From Actinomadura violacea (GTDB lineage Bacteria > Actinomycetota > Actinomycetes > Streptosporangiales > Streptosporangiaceae), in NCBI RefSeq assembly GCF_017573465.1, contig NZ_JAGEPF010000012.1, positions 1-64,000 of the forward strand: 64,000 nt of DNA, given 5' to 3'. Positions 1 through 7,414 of this stretch are shown here, in pieces. The notes under the pieces are model-generated. The model was not told the DNA's origin and did not search any database. It saw only the letters and a program-made list of their open reading frames with translations. The translations under genes were made by a program, and so were the position numbers. Each line of letters begins with the position of its first letter. Position 1 is the stretch's first letter.

Positions 1-192
1 CGGTGCTTGCCTGCCGGTCCCTGTCCGCCCGTGCCTGTCCGCCGGTGCTTGCCTGCCGGTCCCTGTCCGCCCGTGCCTGTCCGCCGGTGCTTGCCTGCCG
101 GTCCCTGTCCGCCCGTGCCTGTCCGCCGGTGCTTGCCTGCCGGTCCCTGTCCGCCCGTGCCTGTCCGCCCGTGCCTGTCCGCCCGTGCCTGC
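1..192. repeat. GC-rich 14-nt minisatellite (nested 42-nt higher-order repeat)
   Basis: Four identical 42-base units start at 1, 43, 85 and 127. Each is three diverged 14-mers of the form CSGTGCYTGYCYGC, and two more 14-mers follow to about 192. On the minus strand the units read GGACAGG and GGCAGG, the same core as the repeats at 1164-1290 and near 50.9 kb. The array starts at the window edge, so its full length is unknown. It lies downstream of the DUF2786 gene and probably upstream of something off the left edge. Confidence 0.9.
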
Positions 193-259
193 TGGCCCGA
201 ATGGTGCGGACACGGGAAAGTCCCGGTAAGGATCACCTACCGGGACTCTCCGAGCCTGC

Positions 260-1006
260 TTAGCCGTTCAGCATTCCAGCCGCCCGACCGGCCACGTGAC
301 CGTCGCCGAGATCCGCCTTCCGCCCGGCAGCCTGCCCCCGGCTGTAGGCCGAGTTGTCATGGATCGCCCGCGACCGCAGGGAGCCCCGGTGGGGGAACTC
401 CTTGTTATAGGCGTCCTTGATCCGGATATCGTCCTTGCGGAGCACCAGGGCATTGCCCGGGGACTCGTCGATGATCATCTGCCGCTTGCTCCGGATCTTC
501 TCGGCCACGCCCTCGCCGTAGCCCCGGAAGAAGTCCCAGACCCAACTGTCGGTGGTGTCGCCGATCCGGTCCTCGCTCCAGGTCGGGTGCTGCTTCTGGA
601 GCTTGGCGAAGTACTCCTCGCCCGCCGCGTTCGCCGCACCGTACATCTGGATCTCGACGACCTTGAGGATCATGTCCAGGTTGTTGAGGAGGCTCACGGT
701 CCCGACCATGACCAGGTCCCCGTCGATCGCGATCGTCTCCGCCCCCATCGCCTTCGCGATCGGGTTGAACGCCTGGAGCAGAACGGTCCCGTGGTCATCC
801 TGGAGCTTCAGGCGGAGCATCTCGACGTCCTCGGGACGCTTGCCCGCCTCCTCGCGGGCGGTCGACTGGTCGATGCCCAGGCGGATCATCAGCTCAGCCG
901 CCTTCGCGGCGGCGGCCTCCGCCTCCGCTCGCGGGGTGTTGGGGTGCTCCGCCTTCGCGAGCAGGTTCCGGATGACCTTCTTGTAGTCCCGTTCCCGTTC
1001 CGCCAT
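260..1006 (-). CDS. DUF2786 domain protein (prophage early gene)
   Basis: A 248-residue soluble protein. The N-terminal 45 residues (RNLLAKAEHPNTPRAEAEAA followed by AAELMIRLGI) match the helical DUF2786 domain common in actinophages and their hosts; the C-terminal two thirds resembles the companion domain usually found with it. Function is unknown; similar genes are often in phage early regions, so a nucleic-acid role is inferred only. ATG 1006 is preferred over the open frame reaching 1069 because a conserved leader frame stops at 1011 and AGGG precedes this ATG. It is the only gene seen under the first leader-type promoter. Confidence 0.8.
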   Translation of the reverse strand: MAERERDYKKVIRNLLAKAEHPNTPRAEAEAAAAKAAELMIRLGIDQSTAREEAGKRPEDVEMLRLKLQDDHGTVLLQAFNPIAKAMGAETIAIDGDLVMVGTVSLLNNLDMILKVVEIQMYGAANAAGEEYFAKLQKQHPTWSEDRIGDTTDSWVWDFFRGYGEGVAEKIRSKRQMIIDESPGNALVLRKDDIRIKDAYNKEFPHRGSLRSRAIHDNSAYSRGQAAGRKADLGDGHVAGRAAGMLNG

Positions 1007-1010
1007 GTCC

Positions 1011-1046
1011 CTAGCCTTCTGTTTGTGTGCCGTGTTGTGCTGACAT
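1011..1046 (-). CDS. Leader peptide 1, MSAQHGTQTEG
   Basis: An 11-codon frame opens five bases after the -10 hexamer and ends with TAG four bases before the DUF2786 start. It shares its first four residues (Met-Ser-Ala-Gln) and the core TGTCAGCACA with five other leaders in this prophage. Translation is inferred from position and conservation, not proven. Confidence 0.45.
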   Translation of the reverse strand: MSAQHGTQTEG

Positions 1047-1084
1047 GAATCACTGTAGAGTGAACTCATGACAATGTCAACACA
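1047..1084 (-). promoter_or_regulatory. Leader-type promoter P1
   Basis: On the minus strand: extended -35 TGTGTTGACA (TTGACA at 1080-1075), 17-base spacer, -10 TACAGT (1057-1052), then five bases to the leader ATG. The predicted transcription start falls at the ATG, so the transcript would be leaderless. Confidence 0.7.
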
Positions 1085-1163
1085 TTGCTCAAAGTTCCCT
1101 AAATGGCCAGTTCAGAGACCGGATCCGGCAGCCTCACAAGGGGCCGGTAAGGGCCCGGAACAC

Positions 1164-1290
1164 ACCGGGCAGGGCCGCACACCGGGCAGGGCCGCACACC
1201 GGGCAGGGCCGCACACCGGGCAGGGCCGCACACCGGGCAGGGCCGCACAGGGAAGGTCCGGACCGGACAGGGCCGCACCGGACAGGGCCC
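1164..1290. repeat. 17-nt tandem repeat behind promoter P1
   Basis: Five perfect copies of ACCGGGCAGGGCCGCAC run from 1164 to 1248, followed by two diverged 13-15 base copies with GGACAGGGCC to about 1290. The array fills the gap between P1 (minus) and the PP-loop gene (plus). No protein is supported here; frames across it simply translate the repeat. Confidence 0.9.
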
Positions 1291-1374
1291 GGATCCGGGA
1301 GCTGGCCGGCACGACGGCACACCGAACGCGCCATCGCCGGATGAGCCCCCCAACCGAGTAGAGAGCGATCTCAC

Positions 1375-2076
1375 GTGCCCGTCGTGATCCCCGGCGTGAC
1401 GCCGTCTCAGGAACTACGCGAACAACTCCGCGGCAAGCGCGTCCTGCTGTCCTTCAGCCGCGGCAAGGACTCGATCGCCGCCTGGCTGGCGCTACGCGAC
1501 GCTGGCGTGGAGGTCATCCCGTATCACCTGTACCTCGTGCCCGGCCTGGCGTTCGTCCGCGAGTCGCTGGAGTACTTCGCCGAGCACTTCGGGTTGGATC
1601 GGCCGATCTTGGACCTGCCGCACCCGACGCTCTACCGGTGGCTCAACGAGCTGATCTACCAGCCGCCCGAGCGGTGCGCAGTGATCGAGGCTGCGCAGCT
1701 CCCCAACCCGTCCTACCAGGACATCAACGACTACGCCCGCCAGTACTACGACCTCCCCGAGGACACCTGGGTGTGCGACGGCGTCCGCGCGACCGACTCG
1801 CCGAACAGGCGGATGGCGATCAAGTCCTACGGGCCGATCAACGAGAAGATGCGCACGCAGAAGGTCGTGTGGGACTGGCGGGTCACCGACGTCCGCGCGG
1901 CCATCGACCGGCACGGAGTCCGCCTTCCGCCCGACTACCTGTGGTTCGGCCGGTCATTCGACGGGCTGGACCTGCGGTTCATCGCCAAGCTCCGCACCTA
2001 CGCGCCCGAAGACTACGAGCGCGTCCTCCAGTGGTTCCCTCTCGCACCCTTGGACTCCATCCGTGCCCCTGTCTGA
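1375..2076 (+). CDS. PP-loop ATPase of the PAPS reductase family
   Basis: A 233-residue protein with a PP-loop near residue 28 (LSFSRGKDS), the ATP-pyrophosphatase signature of PAPS reductases and related adenylating enzymes. Phages often carry such genes; substrates are mostly unknown, and roles in DNA or tRNA base modification are proposed for some relatives. It is too short and lacks the context for a sulfate-assimilation enzyme, so nucleic-acid modification is an inference. GTG start at 1375. Its last 14 bases overlap the next gene, so the two are probably translated together and may act as a pair. Confidence 0.75.
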   Translation: MPVVIPGVTPSQELREQLRGKRVLLSFSRGKDSIAAWLALRDAGVEVIPYHLYLVPGLAFVRESLEYFAEHFGLDRPILDLPHPTLYRWLNELIYQPPERCAVIEAAQLPNPSYQDINDYARQYYDLPEDTWVCDGVRATDSPNRRMAIKSYGPINEKMRTQKVVWDWRVTDVRAAIDRHGVRLPPDYLWFGRSFDGLDLRFIAKLRTYAPEDYERVLQWFPLAPLDSIRAPV

Positions 2077-2746
2077 CGCCGCCAAAGCGCTCCTCGCTGC
2101 CCGCACCGGCAAGGGCAGCGCGAAGCCCGAACCCAAGCCCGAACCCAAGCCCGAACCCAAGCCCGAAGACCTCGACGCCAAGGAACGCGAACGGCGCGAG
2201 GGCTTCCGAGCCCGCGCCAAACGCGAAGCCGAACGGTTCGAGCTGGCCACCGACTCCGAGTACTGGGTGGCGCTGTGCTTCCGCGAGCCTCACCACCCGC
2301 GCGCGTTCTGCGACGCCGTCGGCGTCGAGGCCGACGACAACGGCTTCGTCTCCGGCGACGCGCTGCGCGCCGCGCTCGGCGACCTGCCGCCCCGCTCCAC
2401 CCGTGACCGAGCCAAGGCTCTGCTGGCCGCCCGCAAGCTCGACGACGACGCGTCTACCCGGATGAGCAGGAGCCCGCGCCCTGATCCCCTTGCGGGCGTG
2501 GCTTACAGCGGGGACTTGGCCCACGACGCGAAAGCCGAGTTCGATGCTCTGCTGACCGCGCTCACCGCCCCGCCCGACCCGCGCCCGGCATACCTGCTCG
2601 ATTCACCGCACTGGATCGCGGTGTATTGGCCAAGCCGCGACGCCAAGGAGGAGTTCCTCGCCGACACCGGCTGGGACGTCCTGGGCGACAAGTACCTCGA
2701 CGGCCACCAGGCCGCGAGCACCATCCGCATCGAGATGAAGGAGTAG
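2063..2746 (+). CDS. Partner protein of the PP-loop enzyme, unknown function
   Basis: A 227-residue protein overlapping the PP-loop gene by 14 bases. An N-terminal helix is followed by a Glu-Pro-Lys-Pro repeat linker (residues 22-34), a charged stretch, and a globular part with SEYWVALCF. A second domain includes LDSPHWIAVYWPSRDAKEEF. No catalytic motif is recognised. Overlap and position suggest a substrate-binding or nucleic-acid-binding partner of the PP-loop protein; that is inference. Confidence 0.7.
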   Translation: MPLSDAAKALLAARTGKGSAKPEPKPEPKPEPKPEDLDAKERERREGFRARAKREAERFELATDSEYWVALCFREPHHPRAFCDAVGVEADDNGFVSGDALRAALGDLPPRSTRDRAKALLAARKLDDDASTRMSRSPRPDPLAGVAYSGDLAHDAKAEFDALLTALTAPPDPRPAYLLDSPHWIAVYWPSRDAKEEFLADTGWDVLGDKYLDGHQAASTIRIEMKE

Positions 2747-2749
2747 ATC

Positions 2750-2866
2750 ATGCGTGAGCGTCTTCGCAGCGCCGCGGGCCGGCTGCGCCGCTTCGGCCGG
2801 GGCCGGTCCGGCGGTGAGGCCCGTCAGGCGGCGTCCCGCAGCGGGGGCCGCACCTCCGGTTCGTGA
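2750..2866 (+). CDS. Small Arg/Gly-rich protein
   Basis: A 38-residue frame begins at ATG 2750, three bases after the previous stop, and ends overlapping the GTG of the small terminase (GTGA). It is strongly basic (RERLRSAAGRLRRFGRGR). It bridges two coupled genes, so translation is plausible; no family is recognised. Confidence 0.45.
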   Translation: MRERLRSAAGRLRRFGRGRSGGEARQAASRSGGRTSGS

Positions 2867-3243
2867 CGGCCGTCCCTCAGCCGCTCGACGGCAGTGGGCC
2901 CGCTGCCGTCGAGCCCCCCGGCTGGCTCGCCACCGAGGCCCGCACGGTCTGGGCACAGCTCGCGCCCGTGACCGCAGCGGGCACCCTCACACCCGCCACC
3001 GCCACCTCCTTCGGCCTGCTGTGCACAGCGGTGGCGGCCTACGCCGAATCCGACCAGCTCGTCCAAGAGGCCGGGATGCTGATCGCCGAAGGCCAAGCCC
3101 TGGTGCCCAACCCGGCGCTGGCGATCCGCGCCCAGGCGGACGGAACCTTCGCCCGATGGGCACGCGAGTTCGGACTGACCCCCGCCTCCCAGCCGCCGCC
3201 CCCGACAGGCCCTCGCAGCCTGCGGCACCTGCGTGAGACCTGA
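2863..3243 (+). CDS. Phage terminase small subunit, P27-type
   Basis: A 126-residue protein. The C-terminal pattern NPALAIRAQADGTFARWARE followed by FGLTPAS is typical of P27-family small terminases, which bind the packaging site and hand DNA to the large subunit. It starts at GTG 2863, overlapping the upstream stop. The large subunit is displaced about 1.7 kb downstream by an inserted pair of minus-strand genes and a HTH gene. Confidence 0.8.
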   Translation: MTAVPQPLDGSGPAAVEPPGWLATEARTVWAQLAPVTAAGTLTPATATSFGLLCTAVAAYAESDQLVQEAGMLIAEGQALVPNPALAIRAQADGTFARWAREFGLTPASQPPPPTGPRSLRHLRET

Positions 3244-3263
3244 CCGGAGGCGGGGGTGGTGCC

Positions 3264-3812
3264 ATGCCGCCCCGGCTCGATGACGACACCCGCGCGGCGA
3301 TCATCGCCGACATCCGCGCCGGGACCAAGTCCCGCAACGCGATCGCCCGTGACCATGGCGTCGCACCGTCGATGGTCACCAAACTCGCGCGCGAGAGCGG
3401 CAACGCCGAGGCGTTCGACCGCAAGCCCACAGCCCAGGCCGTCAAGGCTGCTGCGGTCGACGCCAAGGCCCTGCGCGCCCGACTGATCGCCGACCTGTAC
3501 AACGACGCCCAGAGATTCCGCGAACGCTCCTGGGCGGAGTACACCCAGATCGTCACCGGCCCGACCGGGGTCGAGCTGGTGACGACGAAGCTCCCGCCGC
3601 TACGCGACCAGCAGGCCGGCTACACCGCCCTGGCGATCTGCCTGGACAAGGCGCTCAAGCTGGAGTCGATCAACACCGGTGACGGCGCCGAACAGGGCAA
3701 GACGATGATCGGCGACCTACGCGCCGCGCTCGGCCTGGCCTACGACGCGATCGAAGCCCAGGAATCTCAAGCAGCCCAGGACACCGACCGGCACTCAACG
3801 CCGACCGAGTAG
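3264..3812 (+). CDS. HTH DNA-binding protein of the packaging region
   Basis: A 182-residue protein. Residues 1-45 form a helix-turn-helix of the resolvase/homeodomain type (AGTKSRNAIARDHGVAPSMV). The rest is helical and resembles HTH proteins commonly encoded just before the large terminase of actinophages. It could be a second packaging-site recognition factor or a transcription regulator. It starts 20 bases after the small terminase, preceded by GGAGG somewhat far from the ATG. Confidence 0.7.
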   Translation: MPPRLDDDTRAAIIADIRAGTKSRNAIARDHGVAPSMVTKLARESGNAEAFDRKPTAQAVKAAAVDAKALRARLIADLYNDAQRFRERSWAEYTQIVTGPTGVELVTTKLPPLRDQQAGYTALAICLDKALKLESINTGDGAEQGKTMIGDLRAALGLAYDAIEAQESQAAQDTDRHSTPTE

Positions 3813-3900
3813 CGCGTTCCCGCAGGTGACACAGAAGCGATCCGCGGGAAGGCAAGAGCCGAGCCAATCGCCGGTTAAGCGCGGCCGGACGATAGCTCCT

Positions 3901-4140
3901 TCACCGCCGGTCACGCCTCAGCAGTTCAATGATCCACTGGAGAATGAGCGCCAACACAGCACGTGCGTCATGCCGCCGACTCTGGTCGGGCAGCCATACG
4001 GCTGGCACCACCACTCCTACGAGGACTGCGATCTCGGCGAGAGTGATAAGGGAGAGCACCCATCGGGGACATACCGCAGCCAGGGTGACCGTGAGAGTGA
4101 GCGCGCCACCGGCAGCCGCCAACTTGAGAGCCAACGTCAA
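3901..4140 (-). CDS. Small two-TM membrane protein, copy A
   Basis: A 79-residue (TTG 4140) or 77-residue (TTG 4134, better spacing from AAAAGGA) protein with two hydrophobic helices and a cytoplasmic tail containing DQSRRHDARAVLALILQWI. The tail is homologous to the neighbour at 4390-4641, so the two are diverged duplicates. It is on the strand opposite to the packaging genes and splits the small and large terminase. Accessory (moron) gene, expressed independently; function unknown. Confidence 0.6.
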   Translation of the reverse strand: MTLALKLAAAGGALTLTVTLAAVCPRWVLSLITLAEIAVLVGVVVPAVWLPDQSRRHDARAVLALILQWIIELLRRDRR

Positions 4141-4280
4141 CGTTCCTTTTCAGCGATCGGAAACCGACGCGATGCAATTAGGACGTTGGCGTGGCCTGCG
4201 ATGCAGCATCGCAGATGTGAGGGCCCGGCGTAGGTTGTTCGGAAGAACCGGGATCGCTGGCGAACATTGGTCCGGGCACT

Positions 4281-4349
4281 CTTGCGGCCAAACCGCAAGG
4301 TAGGTGCCGCGTCTCCGCAGGCGATGCGAGCCAGCCTGCGGAGACGCGG
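4281..4349 (-). terminator. Hairpin pair between the two membrane-protein copies
   Basis: A perfect 16-bp stem (4307-4322 with 4334-4349, 11-base loop) lies directly downstream of copy B on the minus strand. It is followed by a second perfect 7-bp hairpin (4281-4287 with 4293-4299). The spacing suits a terminator that isolates copy B from copy A. Confidence 0.65.
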
Positions 4350-4389
4350 AAGCAGTCATGAGGGGGCGAGCGGGCCTGGGGTAAAGGCA

Positions 4390-4641
4390 TCAGCGCCGCC
4401 CCTCCGGTCCACGCTGGGACCCGAGCAGCTCAACGATGCAGTTGAGCAAGAGCCGCAGAACCTTGCGGGCATCCCGCCGCCGGCTTGGGTCGCGCATCAA
4501 GACGGCCGGGAACAGCACACCTCCCACCACCGCCAGGATCACGGTCGCCGCAGCCGCGGCGATCACCCAGGCGAGGGATGGTCTGGTCGAGACGACCATG
4601 GCCCAACTGGCGCAGGTCGTCACGGCCAGGCCGCGCCTCAT
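4390..4641 (-). CDS. Small two-TM membrane protein, copy B
   Basis: An 83-residue paralogue of the 3901-4140 protein: one or two N-terminal hydrophobic helices (AWVIAAAAATVILAVVGG) and a tail with DPSRRRDARKVLRLLLNCI followed by VELLG. The Ser-Arg-Arg-x-Asp-Ala-Arg core is shared with copy A. ATG 4641 has no clear ribosome site, so a leaderless transcript or a downstream start is possible. Together the pair forms an inserted, separately terminated module; superinfection exclusion is one untested possibility. Confidence 0.6.
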   Translation of the reverse strand: MRRGLAVTTCASWAMVVSTRPSLAWVIAAAAATVILAVVGGVLFPAVLMRDPSRRRDARKVLRLLLNCIVELLGSQRGPEGRR

Positions 4642-4912
4642 GAACGAATGTGGTTAGCCACGAACCAGGCCCCTTCTGTTTGACGCCTCGCACGAGGCGT
4701 TACGACGTTGCCAAGCCTCCGCGGCGCGGTGCTTGGTTGTGGGATGGCGTCGCTTGCGCCTGTGTCCGGGCGGCCCTACGCAGGCAACTCGCGGTACCGG
4801 GATCCCGGCGCACTCGGCCAGTCTCGCAAACGCCCACTGCGACACGGCGCACAAGACGCGACGGGCAGCCGACATGTCGCCGCCATGACTGTCCAGCGGG
4901 ACGGAGGTGGCA
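4642..4912. other. Spacer before large terminase, no gene seen
   Basis: About 270 bases without a convincing frame. It should contain whatever promoter restarts rightward late transcription past the inserted minus-strand pair, but no clear -35/-10 pair was recognised. Confidence 0.4.
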
Positions 4913-6193
4913 ATGCACGCGGCTGTCGACCTCGAGCGCGTCACGCGCGTCATGTCCCGCAAGCAGATCCGCTCGATCGTTGAGTCCGAGCGAGTGAAGA
5001 TCTCGTTGTGGGAGGGTGCGGTCAGTTCCGGCAAGACGATCGCGAGTCTCGTTGCTTTCCTCATCGCCGTGTCCCAGGCTCCGGAGAACGGCCTGATCTT
5101 CCTCGTCGGCCGCACCCTGCAGACGGTGGAGCGGAACATCGTCGAGGTGCTGATGCAGCCTCTCGGGCCGTTCGGGCCGCTCGCGAAGTACGTCGAGCAC
5201 ACCCGCGGCTCGAACGTCGCCACGATCTTCGGGCGGACCGTGCACCTGGTCGGCGCGAGCGATGTCCGCGCCGAGGGTCGCATCCGCGGCGCTACCGCGT
5301 CCCTGATCTACATCGACGAAGCCACCTTGATTCCCGAGGGCTTCTGGACGATGTGCCTGTCGCGTATCCGCGTGCCGGGTGCCCGCTTGATCGCGACGAC
5401 GAACCCGGATGGGCCCTCGCACTGGCTGCGCAAGAAGTTCCTGCTACGCGAGGACCGGCTGAACTTACGGTCCTGGCACTTCGTGCTGGACGACAACCCG
5501 TTCCTTGAGGAGTCCTTCAAACGGGACCTGCGCAACGAGTACGTCGGGCTCTGGTATCGCCGCTTCATTCAGGGAGAGTGGTGCCTCGCCGAGGGCAGCG
5601 TCTACGACATGTGGGACGAGGACCGCCACACTGTCGCGTTGCTCCCCGAGATCGTCATGTGGGCCGCGCTCGGCATCGACTACGGCACGAGCAATCCTTT
5701 CGCGGCCGAGATGGTCGGCGTCGGCGCGGACGGCCGGCTGTACCTCACCCACGAGTGGCGGTACGAGGCCCGCGTCACGCGCCGCCAGCTCACCGACGTC
5801 GAGTACTCCAAGCGGCTCCGCGACTGGACCGCGAACCTGCCCGTCCCCGGCATCACGGCCCGTGGTATCCAGCCTCGGTTCTGGGTCGTCGACCCCTCGG
5901 CCGCGAGCTTCATCCAGCAGCTCTACCGCGACCGCGTCCGCCCCACGCTCGCCGACAACGCGGTGCTCGACGGCATCCGGCTGATCTCCTCGCTGCTGGC
6001 CACCGACCGGCTCCGCGTCCACGAATCCTGCTCGGGCTGGATCGAGGAAATCCCCGGCTACACCTGGGATCCCGACCAGGCGGAGAAGGGCATCGACGAG
6101 CCGGTCAAGACCGACGACCACTCCTTGGACGGCGGACGCTATGGCATCAAGACGACCGAGCACCTCTGGCGGCGGCACCTAGTGGTGGCTTGA
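4913..6193 (+). CDS. Phage terminase large subunit
   Basis: A 426-residue packaging motor and headful or site nuclease. Walker A is GAVSSGKT (near residue 37) and Walker B is LIYIDEA (near 129). The C-terminal nuclease domain has the usual acidic patches (GIDYGTSNPF, VVDPSAASF). ATG 4913 is chosen because GGAGG precedes it by five bases. It acts at the procapsid portal. Length is normal for PBSX/B. subtilis-type large terminases. Confidence 0.93.
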   Translation: MHAAVDLERVTRVMSRKQIRSIVESERVKISLWEGAVSSGKTIASLVAFLIAVSQAPENGLIFLVGRTLQTVERNIVEVLMQPLGPFGPLAKYVEHTRGSNVATIFGRTVHLVGASDVRAEGRIRGATASLIYIDEATLIPEGFWTMCLSRIRVPGARLIATTNPDGPSHWLRKKFLLREDRLNLRSWHFVLDDNPFLEESFKRDLRNEYVGLWYRRFIQGEWCLAEGSVYDMWDEDRHTVALLPEIVMWAALGIDYGTSNPFAAEMVGVGADGRLYLTHEWRYEARVTRRQLTDVEYSKRLRDWTANLPVPGITARGIQPRFWVVDPSAASFIQQLYRDRVRPTLADNAVLDGIRLISSLLATDRLRVHESCSGWIEEIPGYTWDPDQAEKGIDEPVKTDDHSLDGGRYGIKTTEHLWRRHLVVA

Positions 6194-6208
6194 CCTGCTC
6201 GGGGTGGG

Positions 6209-7309
6209 CTATAACGTCGTCTTGCTGTCCACATGCGCGATCCGGCGGATAGTGGCGGTGTCCATCCCCTTCACGTTTCGGAGGTCTGCACCGCTTAGAT
6301 CCGCACCATTCAGGTTGACTCCTGTAAGGTCCGCCCTATTCAAGTCGGCGTCCATCAGGGCCGCATCGCTCAAGTTCGCGTGACCTAGATCCGCGCCACC
6401 TAGATGCGCATCCCGCAGATACGCCCCTGTAAAATCAGTATGCGGTGCGCCGTTCAGTGTCGCTCCGGCGAGATTTGCACCTCGAAGCTTTGCGAACTCC
6501 AGATCTGCTTGCGTAAGGTCTGTGTTTTCGAGTGTCGCATCGCTGAGGTCTGCGCCACCTAAGCTTGTGCCGCCAGCGAAGTGTGCATCGCTCAGGTCTG
6601 CACCATTTAGGCGCGCGTGGCTCAAATCCACATTGGCGAGGTCAGACTCTTTCAGATTGGCACTAGCCAGGTCTCCCGCACCTAGCTTCGCCCCACGAAC
6701 GCGAATGCCGTGAAGATCCAGCGGGGTGGCCTGTCGGCTGCGAGGATGGCGAATCAGAATACTGAGGGCCGTCTGCACGTCCGTGTCCGGCTCGGTGGGG
6801 GACTTGGTTCGCGTCATAGGATCATGCTCGCGAACATAGGCTGCTAAGACGTCCATGATCGTGGAGTAGTCGCGGGATGAATCGGCTGCAATACGTTCCA
6901 GTGCATATAGGCCGCCGATTCGGACATCACGATCTTTGGATCCCAGTTGCTCCACGGCTTTGGTGTATCGATCAGTGATCTGACCTTCCTGGGTAGCTCG
7001 CAGCGTGAGGTACGTCGTCGTCAAGCCCGCGATGGTGAACAAGACGCCGAGCGTGATCACGAACGTGTTCATGGCTTGATGCTTGGCCTGGCGGCGTTGT
7101 TCGAGCAGGTCCAGCCGATCTTTGGTGGATAGCTCAGATATCTCAGCGGCGGTTGGCCTCGACACCTTGGCTCCTCGTCGGAAGCGAAGAAGACGGTGCC
7201 GAGTCGGCTCTTGTTCGGAGCCGCTGCGGTCCTCCGGCGTTCTGGAGGAGCCCCCGCCGTTGTCCGATCCACTGCTCCCGCTCGAATTCGAGCCGCCTGA
7301 CGCTGTCAT
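6209..7309 (-). CDS. Membrane-anchored pentapeptide-repeat protein (moron)
   Basis: A 366-residue protein. The N-terminal 75 residues are cytoplasmic and charged, followed by a single hydrophobic helix (FVITLGVLFTIAGLTTTYLT), a helical region (YTKAVEQLGSKDRDVRIGGL) and about 150 residues of A(D/N)Lxx pentapeptide repeats that should form a right-handed quadrilateral beta-helix. This architecture is common in actinomycetes. It sits on the strand opposite to the terminase and portal genes, and its G+C is visibly lower than theirs, both signs of recent acquisition. Function is unknown; some pentapeptide proteins mimic DNA and protect gyrase, but the membrane-anchored type is uncharacterised. Confidence 0.85.
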   Translation of the reverse strand: MTASGGSNSSGSSGSDNGGGSSRTPEDRSGSEQEPTRHRLLRFRRGAKVSRPTAAEISELSTKDRLDLLEQRRQAKHQAMNTFVITLGVLFTIAGLTTTYLTLRATQEGQITDRYTKAVEQLGSKDRDVRIGGLYALERIAADSSRDYSTIMDVLAAYVREHDPMTRTKSPTEPDTDVQTALSILIRHPRSRQATPLDLHGIRVRGAKLGAGDLASANLKESDLANVDLSHARLNGADLSDAHFAGGTSLGGADLSDATLENTDLTQADLEFAKLRGANLAGATLNGAPHTDFTGAYLRDAHLGGADLGHANLSDAALMDADLNRADLTGVNLNGADLSGADLRNVKGMDTATIRRIAHVDSKTTL

Positions 7310-7414
7310 GTCCTAATGATGCGAGAGCCAGCTAGCTCGCGCACAGAACTTTGACGATTACAAGTCGGAGTCTTCGCTGGCAGAACGCTACGACCTCAGT
7401 GAGGGGGCACTCGC

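Noticed and set aside
1-192. CRISPR-like array at the left edge
   Set aside because: Units are directly contiguous with no unique spacers and nest as 14-mers in 42-mers; this is a minisatellite.
1099-1374. Leftward and rightward frames through the 17-mer repeats
   Set aside because: They translate the tandem repeat in every frame and have no ribosome site or family.
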